Below, piece by piece: positions 12,001 through 25,876 of a DNA stretch of 64,000 bases. The stretch comes from Atherinomorus stipes (Eukaryota > Chordata > Actinopteri > Atheriniformes > Atherinidae), in assembly GCA_023101725.1 (NCBI GenBank), contig JALJCO010003012.1, forward strand, positions 737,001-801,000, given 5' to 3'. A model generated the notes under the pieces. The model was not told the DNA's origin and searched no databases. It worked only from the letters and a program-made list of their open reading frames with translations. The translations under genes were made by a program, and so were the position numbers. How positions within the stretch are numbered: position 1 is the stretch's first letter; each line of letters starts with the position of its first letter.

Positions 12001-13917
12001 GAGCTTGGATGAATAGCTTTTGGAAGAAAAATCCGCAACCACGCTGAGTTTGAGTGGTTCTTAAAGAAATATAAGATGCTCCGAAACAGTTCCTTAAAAA
12101 ATGTTCACATATTGCTTAAATTACTTGAAACAAAAGAGTGGAAAAATACCAAACAACTTCAAATAGATATAAAAAAGCACATCACAGTGAAAGATATACA
12201 GAAAAGAGATGTTTGAAAAGAGAAAAACGGAGTAATAGACATATGGGAGATGAAGGCAATGAAGAATGTATTGAAAGTGTCAGCACAGTGTGTTTGTGTG
12301 TGTGTATGTGTGTGTGTGTGCCCTCTAGCTGTATAATGACCTGCTCTGAGACCACTCACTCCCCCTCCCGTCTCCCCCTGAGGACCCATAACCGCCATGC
12401 CGGGTCATTATGTGCCCGGTGGAGGACTCAGTCATACAGCACACAACTGCAGAGCAACGCCGCGCCAGGAAACTGGACGTAGAGGCTCCAAAATGGCTGA
12501 ATTCATTAGCTGGGCTGAGCTGCTTCTAATTTGCTTCCTTAGGGCTAAGATGGTGCTCATTAAAGGGGTAAAGGAGTAAAAAAAGAAAATCTCCTCCTCA
12601 ACATTTTGTTTATCTTAAATCACAGACACCATGAAAGTGGAACATCAACTGAAACTGTAATTGCTGCCAAAGAAAATATAATAAGGAATAGAAGAGAAAT
12701 GCTATAACAAACAGGGAGAAGCTGTGACTGTACAGCTCTGACTACAATATTGGAAGTGTGTTATCTGTCTAAAAATAATAATACGGACTAGGAGCTCTGT
12801 CCAGCGTATCTGTGGTAGTAATGCACCCTTAATGTTTTGTGCAACACCCCTGACTGCCATGTCTCCCCAAGTTAGGCATGATGTTGATGCTGATCACTTC
12901 TTACAACACTGGTCTGTGAGACAGTGTGTACGTATGTGTGTGTGGACGCGAGCAGCAGGGGCCCTGTGATGTCACATTCCTGCGCCGCGCGCGTGGCTCT
13001 AGTTTGGCCTCTAGGTTTTAAGGGGAAAGCTTTGAAACATTACACCATCCCACACAGTCACAGCCGTGCGCACGCACACACACAGTCAAGGGCCAGTGGT
13101 AATACTGCCAGAGTAATAACCTTACAGACTTACTGATCTCCCTCCCTCTCCTTCTCTCACCCTCAAATCTTTATTTACCCTACTCTCCCCTCTTTATCCC
13201 CCCTCTTTCCCCTCGTTCTCCCTGTACCTTTCCCCCCGAATTTCAGCGCGTTTAACAAGCATTTAGATCTTAACCAGATGTTGTTAATGTAGCATGTCTA
13301 AAATACTAAACATCAACCCAGTGGAGAGGGTCTACAGCTCCTGCACAGGGCCTGGGAATAACTCACTCACACACACACACACCCACACACACACGCCTAC
13401 CGATGAAACCCTCTGCACATAACACACATTTACTCCCACACGGCTTTCACTGCATTTCATGCACTAAAGTCCACAGCCCACATGCTAACATGTAAACACA
13501 CCAGCGCAAGCAAACACACGTGTTTCCATCCGCTCTCTCCATCCACCCACACTCAGCCATTTATTGTTAAAAACACATGAGAACTTATTACAACGGCAAA
13601 AAAATATCTATTGTTTCAGATCGACTCTGAAAGAGAGACAATAGGATTGTCACATTTAATTCGCTCCCGGTGTGAATGTCAATAAGTTGAACTGACAGAA
13701 TAAGCTTGAAAAAATTACTTTTGTGTAAAAAGACGGAGAGAGAGAGAAAAAAAAAGCTTGTATCAGCAGCTCCAAATTTGCTTTGTTGTTGTCAATTACG
13801 ACTTCCTGAGACACTTCATTGTATTTTCTTTTGCTCAAATTGCCCGCTCCACTGTCTTGCAGGCAACTAACAAAACACCTATTACTCTTTTGAAAAAAAA
13901 AAAGTGTGTGTGTGTGC

Positions 13918-13946
13918 GGGGGGGGGGTGGGGGGTGGGGGGGGGGG
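13918..13946. repeat. G-rich tract (G10, G6, G11 broken by T)
   Basis: A near-homopolymer of G following a TG tract. It could form quadruplexes and is a likely assembly-error site. Confidence 0.9.
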
Positions 13947-14083
13947 TTTAGAAAATCATATGAATAAACATAGCCAAGATTAAAGGCTTGCATGTCTTGC
14001 TTGCTGTGCAGAAAGAAACTGTTGTTTCGTGTTAAGAGGGGTTTCATTTTCAATGCTATGGGCACTGTGTGTGTAGATGGGAA

Positions 14084-14098
14084 GGGGGGGGGGGGGGG
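14084..14098. repeat. G15 homopolymer
   Basis: An uninterrupted run of 15 G following GGGAA. Confidence 0.9.
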
Positions 14099-14842
14099 TG
14101 TTGGCACAGTGATGTTAATGATTCTTTAATGGCAAATACAAAAGGTTTTCACAGGGCAAAACTACAGCTTCAAAAGGTTCAGTGGTTAAAAAAAAGAAAA
14201 GAAACTGCAGCAACACCTGGCTTTATACAATAGGTTAGCACAACTACTGTACACCCCAACACATGTGCACACACACACACACAAACACCTGCATCTTACA
14301 CAACAGCCATATTGCATTTCAGCTGTTAGAATCACCTTAGGCTGAGTAGGTGAATTGAGGAGGCGGCACGGCAAGCTTACTGAGGGATTTAAGAATAATT
14401 TGAAAAGAAGATTCCTCTCCTCTGTTTCATCTCCTCCCATGTCTTTCTCTATTCTCTGTTTTTCCTGCTCTTTCATGATTCCTCGGTCCAATATTTATCC
14501 AGCTCCTGATTATAAACATCTGGCCGATGGGGCAGTCTGCACAACGGCAGCTGAAAAACACACACGCATACACATGCGCACGCTCTCTCTCTTCGGGAGT
14601 CACACACATAGTGGAAATATCACACACACTCGGCAACGTGACCCTGTCAGGTCCAGACCGGGAGATGGAGGGAGAGAGACAGAGGAGGAGAGAAAGGGAG
14701 TTGGACCAGACAGCGACAGGGAGAGAGAGAGAGAGAACTAGGAGCTGAGGGTTAATGGCCTTCCCATCTCTGTGATAAGAATTCATTCTGTTCTATTACC
14801 AGCACTTATCTACAGAGGCTCCTGTCTTTCTCCTCTCTCTCA

Positions 14843-14869
14843 AACACACACACACACACACACACACAC
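14843..14869. repeat. (CA)13 microsatellite
   Basis: A perfect CA tract after a CT-rich stretch, followed by imperfect CA units to about 14884. Confidence 0.92.
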
Positions 14870-14984
14870 CTACACGCACACACAACAAGGGTCCGAGATC
14901 AATAGATGAACCTAATGAAGAAAGCAGCTGTTTCTCGGCATACCTGCTCAACTCTATCAGCCCAACAAGATCTCCCTGCCTCAT

Positions 14985-15125
14985 TCATCTGTCTATCTAT
15001 CCATCCATTTATCTATCCACCTATCTATCTGTCCATCTATTTTTCTATCTTTTCACACAGCTATCCATCCATATACCTATCCGATCTGCTCCTCTGCGCC
15101 TTCATTTATCCCTCTATCTCTGCAT
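14985..15125. repeat. Degenerate (TCTA/TCCA)n tetranucleotide repeat
   Basis: About 140 bp of repeated ATCTATC and ATCCATC units with interruptions. The open frame across it is an artefact of the repeat. Confidence 0.85.
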
Positions 15126-18100
15126 CCATCACTACACCGGTAAACAAAGATGCGAGCAGGATAGATATAGTTTCGAATTGACCAGACTGGTCCTTGTCAT
15201 GCATTCAAGGTTTATTTATTTTCCGGGAACTAATACGGGCCCTGAAAACAGGGAATCTAATATAATGGCTGCCATGGTTTGAGAGAATGGTTGTGTGTAT
15301 GTGTGTCTATGCTTAAAATAGGCCTGTGACGGGCAGTGGCCAAATGGATAATGCTTAAACAGATCTTTATCCTATTGGGCTACTGTCCGGTTTTTAGCAG
15401 CTAAAAACCATCTGCTTTAAACCATCAAAAGCAAAACTGTAATCCTGGATAGAAAGCAAAGGAAAGATCCGAGAATATGTAAGGGACAGATAAAAAAAAC
15501 AGTTAGGAAATGATCATATAGACTAAGCTGATTTATAATCAGTGCTAAATTAGTTAATAAACATTTAATGTTAACAAAGCTATGCTCTTATTTTAAATGT
15601 TTCTTTCACACGATATGTAACCAAGAATGAAATTAGAATAAAGAAATATGACAAAGGAAAAAAATGAATCAGGTTTCCAGTCATTTTGTTCATTATGCAC
15701 TTCCTTGTTGATGTAGAGCTTCTTTTCACCCCAGAGCAGCACATAGCTTCCATTACCACTTAACAATTTCATGTGGGACATGTCCTTTGCCACAAAAGCA
15801 TGTGCTAAACAAAAATGTGTGTATCATCGTGGTCTTATTATGTGTTGAGATTAGAAAGAATGAAAAATCTCTTCATTATGACAGTAGTGCCACAGATGGA
15901 GGGAAAAGACGACATATCTTTGAGTCAAATTATTCATTTGGTTGCTCAGAATCATCTCCAAATAACCACATGGAACCTGTAACACATGCCACATATGTTC
16001 ACACTTTAAACACACACAGATACAGAGACTTAAGGCCTGGAGATGGTATTGACTGCCCTGGAGATGGTATTTGCAGACAGTTACAAATAAGGAGTGTTGG
16101 CTTTCCTCTGACTTTCTCAAAAACATGCAAAAAATGTCCATTTCATTACTGGCTAAACAATGTCATATGGGCCCCCACTGGCCCTAATAGAAGCAGACAA
16201 AGACAGAGCAGCACACATATGCTTCAAATAAATCAGATTACTGAGGGCGAGTGGGGGAGAGATAGAGTGAGAGAAAGAGGGAAAGAAAGAGACACACTGC
16301 TAGACACTTAGAGGATTGACAATATTCCCTTTTCTTGCTACCTCCTTTCCTCCCATTCTCCCCCTTTTCCTTTCCTTCACTTTCTTAACTCTCCCCCCCC
16401 TCACCCCTCCCTCCCCAACAAGCAGGATCTGTTTTAGATTTGAGCCAGTGCAAGAGCCATATCTCTACCTTATCTCTGCTAGCCGTCAGAAAACAGAAAG
16501 CTCCGTGTTTCCATGCATTAGACTCCCGGCCCCTGACACGCCACTTGAAAATCTCACAGCCCCTCAAAATGGCTGAGCAGAAAAAAAAAAAAAGTGAAGA
16601 TATTATTTAATCACATGAAACACAGGTTACCGGCTGCACTGATATCATTTTTTTTGAGTGCGTTCTGATGCGGCGTCATATCAAAGAAAATGTCAGCTGT
16701 GAAAATTATGGAAATGAATTTTGCCGTTCTGACAACAAATGCCACCCAAAATGTGATCACCGTTTCAGAGTTACAAAGCATCATTAGCTTCATTTGAAAA
16801 GCCATCAAAATTTAAGGGGCTGTGACATTTTTCACCCCCTGACCAACCTTCTAGGCATTCAGCCCCACAGAGATATCCTGTTGTGAATTTTTGGCTCCAA
16901 TTATGCCACAGCACTTCTCAGATGACTGTAAAGGGAAGTATTGATTCTCCTTGAAGTTGTAACAACGAAAAAAAAAAGGGTGTGGAATATGTTAACAATT
17001 TGAGGAAAAAAGAAAAATCAATATTCAAATGACTTCTTCTATTGATTTATAATTAAGTCTTAATTGCGGCTCAGCTTGGACTTTCTAACTGCCCTGTGAC
17101 AATAGCTGGGAAAGAAGATAGTGGAACATTATTGATACACTTTAACAGTGGTGGTCGCCCAGACATTGATTCGGCCACTTTGCGGTGCCTTTGGCATGCA
17201 CATGAGATCTAAATGCACATGCATTCGAGAGTAGGCACAAATACACACAAATGCACGTGCAAGTCAGAGCAAAAGATTCACACACACCTTTATGGACAAA
17301 CAAATACACACACTTAAGTGGACTAACAGAGCATAATTAACCTTCATCCGGGAAAAGTCAGAGCTGTCTTATCTAAAGACTTGACTGCACATATGTATGT
17401 GCATGTGTGTCTATCTGTTGTAATTACACTATTAAGTGTGGAGCTGATTGACTTCAGATGGGGTTAGGTTGGAGGTATTGTTCTGGACATTATAAGTAAG
17501 TGAAAAGAATGTGTGTGAGTGGGTGTGAAGCTGCGTGTGCAAGTCCACCACATACAGATTATTAAATGTATTTATTTACGATCCAAGTACGAATGTCATC
17601 TCTTCATGTGCTTCAGTCCATGTGGCCATGTGAAAGCACGTTTACCTGTTTGAAGCTTGTTCTGTGTGTATGTGTGTGTCCTTCCCTGTGGGTCTAATCA
17701 GGTATCAGGTACCTTTTGTTTTGGGAGCTCATTGATGGATGAAATCTTTATCTGTGCTATTGATCAGGAGGGTGCGGGTCCTAAACTGTCTGTCGAGCTG
17801 CCTGCCTGCTCTAGCTCTAACAAGATTGCCAGGGCCGAGTATATCAGTTAACATTTAATCAATGGCAGCTTAAGACACTGGGGCTAAAGGAAAGAAGCCC
17901 ACCGCTTCAGCCCCCTGCCCCAAACCATTACTCGGGATTGAAGCCGAGCAATATGTGGGTGTGTGAGGGAACTCCAGATGATTACAAGGGATTGGGTCTG
18001 GTTGATCACATGTCTTCAGGGGACAGAGGTGTGTATAAGTGTGTGTTTGTGCCTCGCTGTTTACAGGCATGCAAGAGCTGGCTTGTCAATACATGTTAAT

Positions 18101-21100
18101 ATGTCAAAAAAAGCCAGAGGGGGTGGGAGGTCTAAGGCTGCTTTTGCCGCTCTGAAGAAAAAGGGAAAACTGATTGAAGTGACTGATGTTTTTTGAAAAA
18201 AATTGCAATTTAAATCAAGTCAAGCCTTCAATTTGAACATTCATGTACAAAAATACACACACATACACAGCATCGAAGACAGATATGACATATCAAGCAG
18301 TGCATGATTTTTTTTTCTGCCTCGCTTGCAAAAAGCCCCCTGATGGCAAAATGCAAAACAGGAGAGTCAGCAAAAAAGAAATATGATCAGTGAGACTTTT
18401 TTTTCCCCTTGCTTTTTATTTTACCATCAGCTCATCTCGCAGTAAATGAAACCACATCAGATCTAAGAAGTGGATCATTCGTCTCCCATCTGCAACTTTT
18501 CCTTTCATTTTCTTATTAATGCCAGTACCGACCATCATCGTTATCATCGAATCTCATTTTGCGAGAATTAAACATGTCCTTGCAGCGTCTGCCTCTGCCC
18601 TGCATGTGTGCGCACATTTCCGAGCGAGAGAGTGTGCTGGTGTGTATGTGCGAGTTTTGTCAGACGGTTGCTCTGACGGGGGAAGCCCCTCTTACGTCCC
18701 TGTCTTTCGTCCAAAGCCTAGGAGATTCCCACCACCAAAAATCAATGTTTGTGAGAGCATATGTGCGCCTGTGTGTGTGTCAAGGTTTTGTAAGACAAAT
18801 CTCTCCAGCGTGCGCCGCTTTAGTGCTATTGAACCAGGCTTCGATCACTCGGCCACTGTGAATAATGCAAGGGAGGTTACTGCTCACTTACAGCACAGGA
18901 TGCTTGCATGTGTGTGTTGCGTGTGCACGAGTGTGTGACAAGGATGGTCCTTTCTCCTCCGTGCAAATGCAACAGGGCAGCTCTTCGACGTTCCTCCACT
19001 TGGCCCTCTTAATCTCATGTCAGATACAGGAACTCCCACATTGATACTGTGTCTCTAAGTGTGTGCTCGAGTGTGTACGCTGGAGGCTTCTACAGTAGAC
19101 AGGAAGAGCTTAACTCAAGCGGACAGCTCAGGCCTGCACTTTGACACACCCTGACTCATTACATACAGCAGGCACACAGCAGAATATTGTCATTAAAAAA
19201 GACAATTAGATATGAAGTCAAGGGAGCATCATACACACACACATACGCAAAAAAACCACACACAGCTCAGGAAATCTAGGTGACACACTCATCTTCATAT
19301 CCCCGGGTATATGAAGCAGAGATATTAATAATCAGGATGTTAAAGAGTAATTAAAATGATTCCAAATGATGAGTATGTATGCTCTGAGTGTGTGTTTTTC
19401 TGTTAATTAAGCTGAATGATTTGATGTGACACAAACCGTACGTACGCTTTAATGGTGTCCCATACTTGATGTGGCTGGAGGGGACAACAGCTGATGGGGC
19501 TATAAGGAGAGACAGCGCAACGCACGCACACACACATGCACGCACAAACAAACCAGATCCAGCTGTTCATTGGCTCTGCCTAAGAGGAGCATCTCTTTTT
19601 TCGACATAATTATCTGTGTCATCACTTATGAGGCAATTAAACAAACATCAGTTCCCATTTCCTCCCCCTCTGTCTCTCCCCCTTCTTGCTTTGCATCTCT
19701 CCTCTCTCATGCCATCTGTTCGGATCTCTCCTCCTCTCCTCTCCTTCATCCCTCCGCTCATCTTCCTCCTCTCCTGCGTGACTCTAGACAAGGTTTCAAT
19801 TTCAGCATGCTGATTGTCTCATTGCCGACTCTATGCATGTCTAACACTTACTGGCACTCTGGGGACCAGCAATACACACCACACAATGCTTATTTCACTC
19901 CACATGTATCTGGTGAGTGTGTGTCCGGGTTTGTGTGCGTGTGCAAAGGGGTGATGAGGGTGTAAAATGCCTATTACGCCGAGAGTCTGGTCTCTCTTAC
20001 ACTGAAGAGAATTCTCTGGTGCCTAAAGAGCAGAAAATTGCAATGCTCCTCTTCCTCACTCTCCATTAACCTGCTTTTGAAACAAAAGCCTGGCCAAGGT
20101 GTGTGTGTTTGTGTGTGTATCCCTGCCCATTAGCTCCGTGCACCATCATGGGTAAAGCACCTTGTAAGTCTAATCAAGCAGACAGGCCATCATCTTTTCT
20201 CCATATATCTTATGTTCTTCTTATTTTCTTTCCATCTTCTATCTTGTACAGGCTACTCCTCTCATCCTCTACCTTTATCCTCTTCAGCATCTCTTTGTCT
20301 CTCTGTTCAATCACCTAAATTTGGCAAAATGTATATTTTTATGCCCTTAAATGAACTTGTCACTCAGTTTTTCCTTCATTTCTTCCATCCTTGAAAAAGG
20401 TAAAGGGAGACAGCACCTTATGAAGAGCTTCAAGATGACTAAAGCAGCAGGCATATTTGTCTAATTTGCACAAAGACATCCACATCAAAGCACAAATCAA
20501 GATCCATGCTCATTCAATGGATTTTTATCAGTCCATCCATTTCTTGTTCTTTTTTTTTTTTTTCCTCTCCACGGCATCCTTCTTCTCTCTCTGTCACATT
20601 CCTCTTTCTCTCCCTCTATTTTCAGAGCGTTATTAGGACATGATAAAAGCAAAAGGGATGTCATGACACAGGACCCCCTGTTAGCATTAGGAGGTGGGAG
20701 AAAAAACGAATGAGAGAACGCGGGGGGAGAAAAAAGATGAAAGAGATTTGTCTGGAAATGATTGCTCACAAGGCATTGATTCTCTGCTTTAATCTCACAC
20801 AGTGTGCTCAAATTTCCTATTAGGGAGATGAAGAAAAGAAGCGAGAGGGAGATGGGTCTTGCTCGCAAAGGTGGGGAGGTGAAACTTGGCTTGTCTCTCA
20901 GTGTTTCTCTGGGCAGACAAAACATACATTTCCCTCATTCTGGAAAGAGAAGCGCTGTCCTGAATGTTTCTTTTTTTAACATGTGCTGCCTTGCTGTAAG
21001 GCCATTAGTCTGCTGTAAGTAAACAATGGAGAGGAACAGCTATTGCTACTGAAACCCCGGAGGGTCTCGCGTGCACACATGGAAACGCACATGCACACGC

Positions 21101-21648
21101 ATACACACGCTCATGACAAGCCTCTGACAGCTGCTCTTACTGCAAAGCTTCCTTCGGTTAGCGATGATTAGCCTTAGCCTATAGGTAATCAATAGCTGCT
21201 ATCAATTCCATACCTCCTATTGATGGATGAGGTTAAAGAATTACAGAGGAGAGTGAGGAAAAAGGGAGAACCAGCGGGAGACTATTTTTTTTAGGTGGAT
21301 GGCACTGCCTCGTAATACTCCAGCTTTCTTTCTTTGCATGTGGTTGTGAGTGTGTGCATATAGCCTGCTTTCAATGTCCATCTGTGAATTGTATCATTGC
21401 TGTCTGAGATTAGTGGCTGCTTGGACCCAGCGAGCGTATTGCCTGGTTACCGTGGCTCCGGCTTCACACAACCCTCCTCCCATCACCGGATTGTTTGTCT
21501 TAATGCTGTGTGACATGGCCCATTGTTTTGTCCATCTGTGGTTAAGAGTCAATGGACAGGGGGTGTATGAAGGGATTGAGGAGGGGAAAAAATGGAGGTA
21601 AGGGAGAAGAAAATAAAGAGGGGTGGTGGTGGGTGTGTGTGTGTGTGT

Positions 21649-21663
21649 GGGGGGGGGGGGGGG
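21649..21663. repeat. G15 homopolymer after a TG tract
   Basis: G15 directly after (GT)n. It is the first of two long G runs within 90 bp. Confidence 0.9.
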
Positions 21664-21715
21664 CATAAAAAGAAAGAAAAACAAGATGGGGACAAGAGCA
21701 GAGGTGAAAAAATAT

Positions 21716-21734
21716 GGGGGGGGGGGGGGGGGGG
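21716..21734. repeat. G19 homopolymer
   Basis: An uninterrupted run of 19 G, 52 bp after the previous G15 run. Confidence 0.9.
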
Positions 21735-22210
21735 ACTTTCTAATGAGGGAAAACATGCTTAAGATTTCAATATGGTTCCTCGGACTTTACATTCACCGCT
21801 TCCTTTTCCAGGAGCCTTCCAGAGGCCTTTAGCTCCATATGGAGCAGGGCCTTGAGCTCTTTGTGATATCACCGATGTGAAAGACATTCTGGCCCTGTGA
21901 CGCCAGTCCCCTCTTCAAAGGGTTAAGTCATATTTAGTATGCGTCCTCAGAGCTCCACAGCTTTGTATTGTAAATAAGACTAATGTGGCATTGGTCAGGT
22001 ATGCTAATTCAGATAATCAGCGCAATTTCTGCAAATTATAACTGTCAGTGTGGTGGGCACAGAACCTTGGCGGAAAACATGAGGGAACAATTTAGCTCGG
22101 GTAATACCCCTCCACCAAAGAGCTGCTCAACTCTAAAAGAAAAACAATCGGCCTGAGCCCATACCGCCCCGACACACCATTTCAAAAATAGTTTATGGTG
22201 AACGAAGCTC

Positions 22211-22232
22211 TTTTTTTTTTTTTTTTTTTTTT
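22211..22232. repeat. T22 homopolymer
   Basis: A run of 22 T. There is no SINE body next to it, so it is not evidently a retroposon tail. Confidence 0.9.
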
Positions 22233-25119
22233 CTGAGGCACAAGTCAGGCTGCTGCCCTTTTTTTTATGTGCACACACAGACCGCAAAGTAATTATAATT
22301 TGCTTGGATGGAATTATTCAAAAAATGACCACATCTTTTACTCCCTCAGTCATAGAGAGTATGGTTTGAGGAAATTTAAGGGTAAATTGCTACTTGCCGA
22401 AAATATAATAATATACATATATGAATGTGTCTTATTTTGATTTGACAAATGATTTAAAATACAGTGCATTGTCTCTAACTAATGGTTGAAAAAAAAAAAA
22501 CCCTACATACTTTACAGAAATCCTCATGGGTAAAATTACATTACTCTCATCAGAATCGTTCTCAGCAGGAACTGCATTTTTACTCATGTTGTGCACATAA
22601 AAATAACATTCCAAGTTTTTATTATGCGAGGAATAGATCCCATCTGACTGAAGTCTGGGACTTTTACAGTATGTAAATAACTTCCTGATGCACAGTAAAT
22701 GAAACAAAAAGGTCACAACTAAATATCTGCTTTAAATACTCTGTATTGAAAGAAATCAATACACATTCTATCTGACAGTGCTCAGCGCAGACATCTGAAG
22801 TATTAATGCATGAGAAACACTGCTCATCCTCCGTATTCTAACTTGAAAGACAAAATGGCCACCTCTATGCTCTTCAGCAGTGGTTAGCTTGTTCTGGGTG
22901 TGTTGTATCCTTTCTCTCACTCCTCTGGGCATCCTTGAATGTTTATGTAATGGCCACAAATTACTGAGACAAACCCTGGAAATAGACTTCTGTCTGAGGA
23001 GAGACCTTGCCCGAAAAAAAAGAGAGAAAAGAACCGCTGGAATGGCGAAACCACCTCCACAACCCAGAGGAAAAAAACAAAAAGGATAAAATGAGCGAGT
23101 GAAATTGAGGAAGGAGGGAAAATCTAATATCTCATAGGTTGCTTTGGTGTCATCACTTCAAAATGCTCTTTGGGGAAGCAGCTTTGCCATTTCCAATGGT
23201 GAAAACTGGACGATTGTTTTCTGTGCCTGCTGCGCTTCGACGTGCTTTGGGTGCAGTTGGAAGCGAAGATTTCTGGTGCACTTGGGAACAAGCATGGCAC
23301 ACTTTCTGTGCGGCCATATTCCATCACTTCCTTCTGTATGCACACAAACACGTCTATATCCTCACACAAGCGTGGGGATAATAAGAGTGCATTAGGCTCA
23401 GTTTTTAGCCTACAGCTGCTATGTAAATGGTTAGCGCGGCTACACTAATTTGACAAAAACCAAAAATGTCCCAGAGCCTTATCACTCAGAGAAAACAAAA
23501 GGCTCTGGACACACTCACACATGCACACACTCACACACACACACACCAAGACGCACATAATAAAAGTGTTGTTGGTCTCTCTAAGTCAGAAGAGGTCTTT
23601 TGTTTAAAAGGGGGATTCAGACAAAGAGGGTCCTCTCCCTCCCTCTTTAATGCATGTCGGGTGGTGGTGGGTGCAGTGGGGGGTATAGAGGGATGGAGAT
23701 GTGTGGGTGGTGGGGTGCTGGAGGGATGGATGACAGGCTGGGCTCTCAGAAATAATTACCTCCATAAGATCCCATCTTGCTTTCCTTTTTTTTTCTTTGG
23801 TGAGGGACAGAGGGAACACAGAAGGGGAAAAAAATGACAGAAAGTAAAGTATGCGAAAAAGGCCCCATGTTTCTGCTTGGTCTGGCTTATGGGGAACTTT
23901 ACACATGATGGAGCACAAGGCTAATGGGCAAGGATACACATAGAAAAACACACTCAGGCACACACGCATGCACCTCATCACAATGTGCTTTGTGGCAAAC
24001 CAAAATGACCAAATGACACAAAGATCACTGGAACAACTGGACTTCAGAGGTTCTTAATGTATCCAAAAATCCAGCAAAACAAATTGTTCAAATTATGAAA
24101 CTGATGATGGAATACCCATGACTAGCAATCTGTCATAGTTTTTTTTTTCTTTTTTTTTTTTTTCCTTTGGCTTGAACTTTACTTAAACAGCCCCATTCAG
24201 GGTGTAACTTCATTACAAAGCAGAGAGAAGCACAAAAAAATCCAATTTTTCTAATAACTTTTGGACGACCCTCAAAGCAAAATGGCCTCCAAGTCCTCCA
24301 TGTTGAGAGGCAATTCATTTATGCTTGCTCTTCTGATGCAAACTGGCATTTTTTATAAACTCAATTTTCTTTATCACTTATAATTGTACACAGAGAGGGA
24401 CAGTTTATCTCAGAAATGTGGACACAGTAGGCTTTTTGTTTCTGGAGACGCTGATGAAAGATAATGTTGAGAAGTTCGGCTGTATGGACAGTGATTGTGC
24501 GCTTGCAAATAGATAAGAATAGACAGTTTGGTCAAATCACAACAGCAGAAAACTTATAAAAATAAAGGGTTGGGTGTACGCATCTGCAAATACACACACT
24601 GACACAATGCAGCCCAAGACTTGCTCCACTCCACTCCTGTCTACGATCAGAACACCTATACCCTCGCAGTATGTCTTTGCAATGCTGTATCCTTAATTGG
24701 GCCATAAAATCAGCATCAAAATTGTTTAATGAAAGCCATTCACATGTACATAAAGTCCAGCGCATTAGAACTCTTATTCCCAAATGAGCCTATAATTATC
24801 TGGCTTGGCTCCAAGTCCCAAGCTTTAAGAGAAAGATACCGGTCAGCACTTAAATTAATCTTTTTCATACCAGTCTCTAATGAACAGAAAGTGCTCGAGT
24901 CAGGAGTTGTAGCCCCAGAAAACTAACAGCCCACATACACATGCACATACAGACAAACATAGGGTCCTTAAACTAAAGACTTGCTGAAAATGTTGCCTAC
25001 TATAGAGTCTTTTCTAGCCTTTAAAACGGCCACATCATCTATCTCTGCAGGAGCTTAAAGCAGTTGTACCATATCTACTTTTTCTTTATAGTCAACAAAT
25101 GCTAAGGTACAAACTGTGT

Positions 25120-25145
25120 AATATATATATATATATATATATATG
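25120..25145. repeat. (TA)n tract, left flank of inverted MITE pair
   Basis: An alternating AT tract immediately left of the first hAT-like copy. Confidence 0.9.
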
Positions 25146-25149
25146 TATT

Positions 25150-25517
25150 AGGGGTGCAACAATACAAAAAATTCACGGTTTGATTCAGTTAGATTCTTGA
25201 GTGTCATGGTTTGATATTTTACCCCCAAAATTTTCATACCTCTTTTAGCTGTTGGGTTTTGTCCACAACAGCTTACGAATGAGGTTATATTTAACATGAC
25301 TAAAAACAGTTCCAAACACCAGACCTCTATTTAGTTGAACGAGTAGTTAAACACAGATCTCAACGCAGATTTTCGACACAAAACTCATCTTCAGAAAACA
25401 AGTTGATAAAATAACTTTAAAATTCTGTATTGTTTGATATTCGATACACAGTTCTCACAGTTCGGTACACACCTGTATGGAACGGTTTGATACGAATACA
25501 TGTATTGTTGCACCCCA
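25150..25517. mobile_element. hAT-like MITE, copy 2 (inverse orientation to copy 1)
   Basis: It begins AGGGGTGCAACAATAC and ends GTATTGTTGCACCCC, giving near-perfect terminal inverted repeats of about 16 bp. The interior is the reverse complement of the 3690-3975 copy over shared segments (CAAGTTGATAAAATA, GGTTTGATACGAATACAT). It has no ORF. It lies between TA tracts, which obscures any target duplication. Confidence 0.78.
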
Positions 25518-25549
25518 ATATATATATATAAGTATATATATATAGAGGG

Positions 25550-25831
25550 AAAATATATTGGACCAAACTGTACGGGTGTGTATCAAACCATTTGCACTGT
25601 GTATTGAATATTGGACAATACAGAGTTTTAAATGTATTTTATCAACTTGTGATCTGATGATGAGCTCTCAGTGGATCAGTGTTTGACTACAATCAGATCT
25701 GGCATTTAGAACTACTATGGTTTTCACGTTAATTACGATGCTGATTTTTTCTTTTGTATCAAAAAAATACCGAACCGTGACACTAATGTATCAAACTGAA
25801 CCAAACCATGAATTTTTTGTATCGTTGCACC

Positions 25832-25833
<2 letters not shown>
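25550..25833. mobile_element. hAT-like MITE, copy 3 (left end eroded)
   Basis: This copy has the same orientation as copy 1. It shares TTTTATCAACTTGTGAT, GATGAGCTCT and the right end TTGTATCGTTGCACCCT. The left terminal repeat is not recognisable. It faces copy 2 across about 30 bp of TA-rich DNA, making a large imperfect inverted repeat. Confidence 0.7.

Positions 25834-25874
<41 letters not shown>
25834..25874. repeat. (TA)20 microsatellite
   Basis: An alternating TA tract to the right of MITE copy 3. Confidence 0.92.
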
Positions 25875-25876
<2 letters not shown>

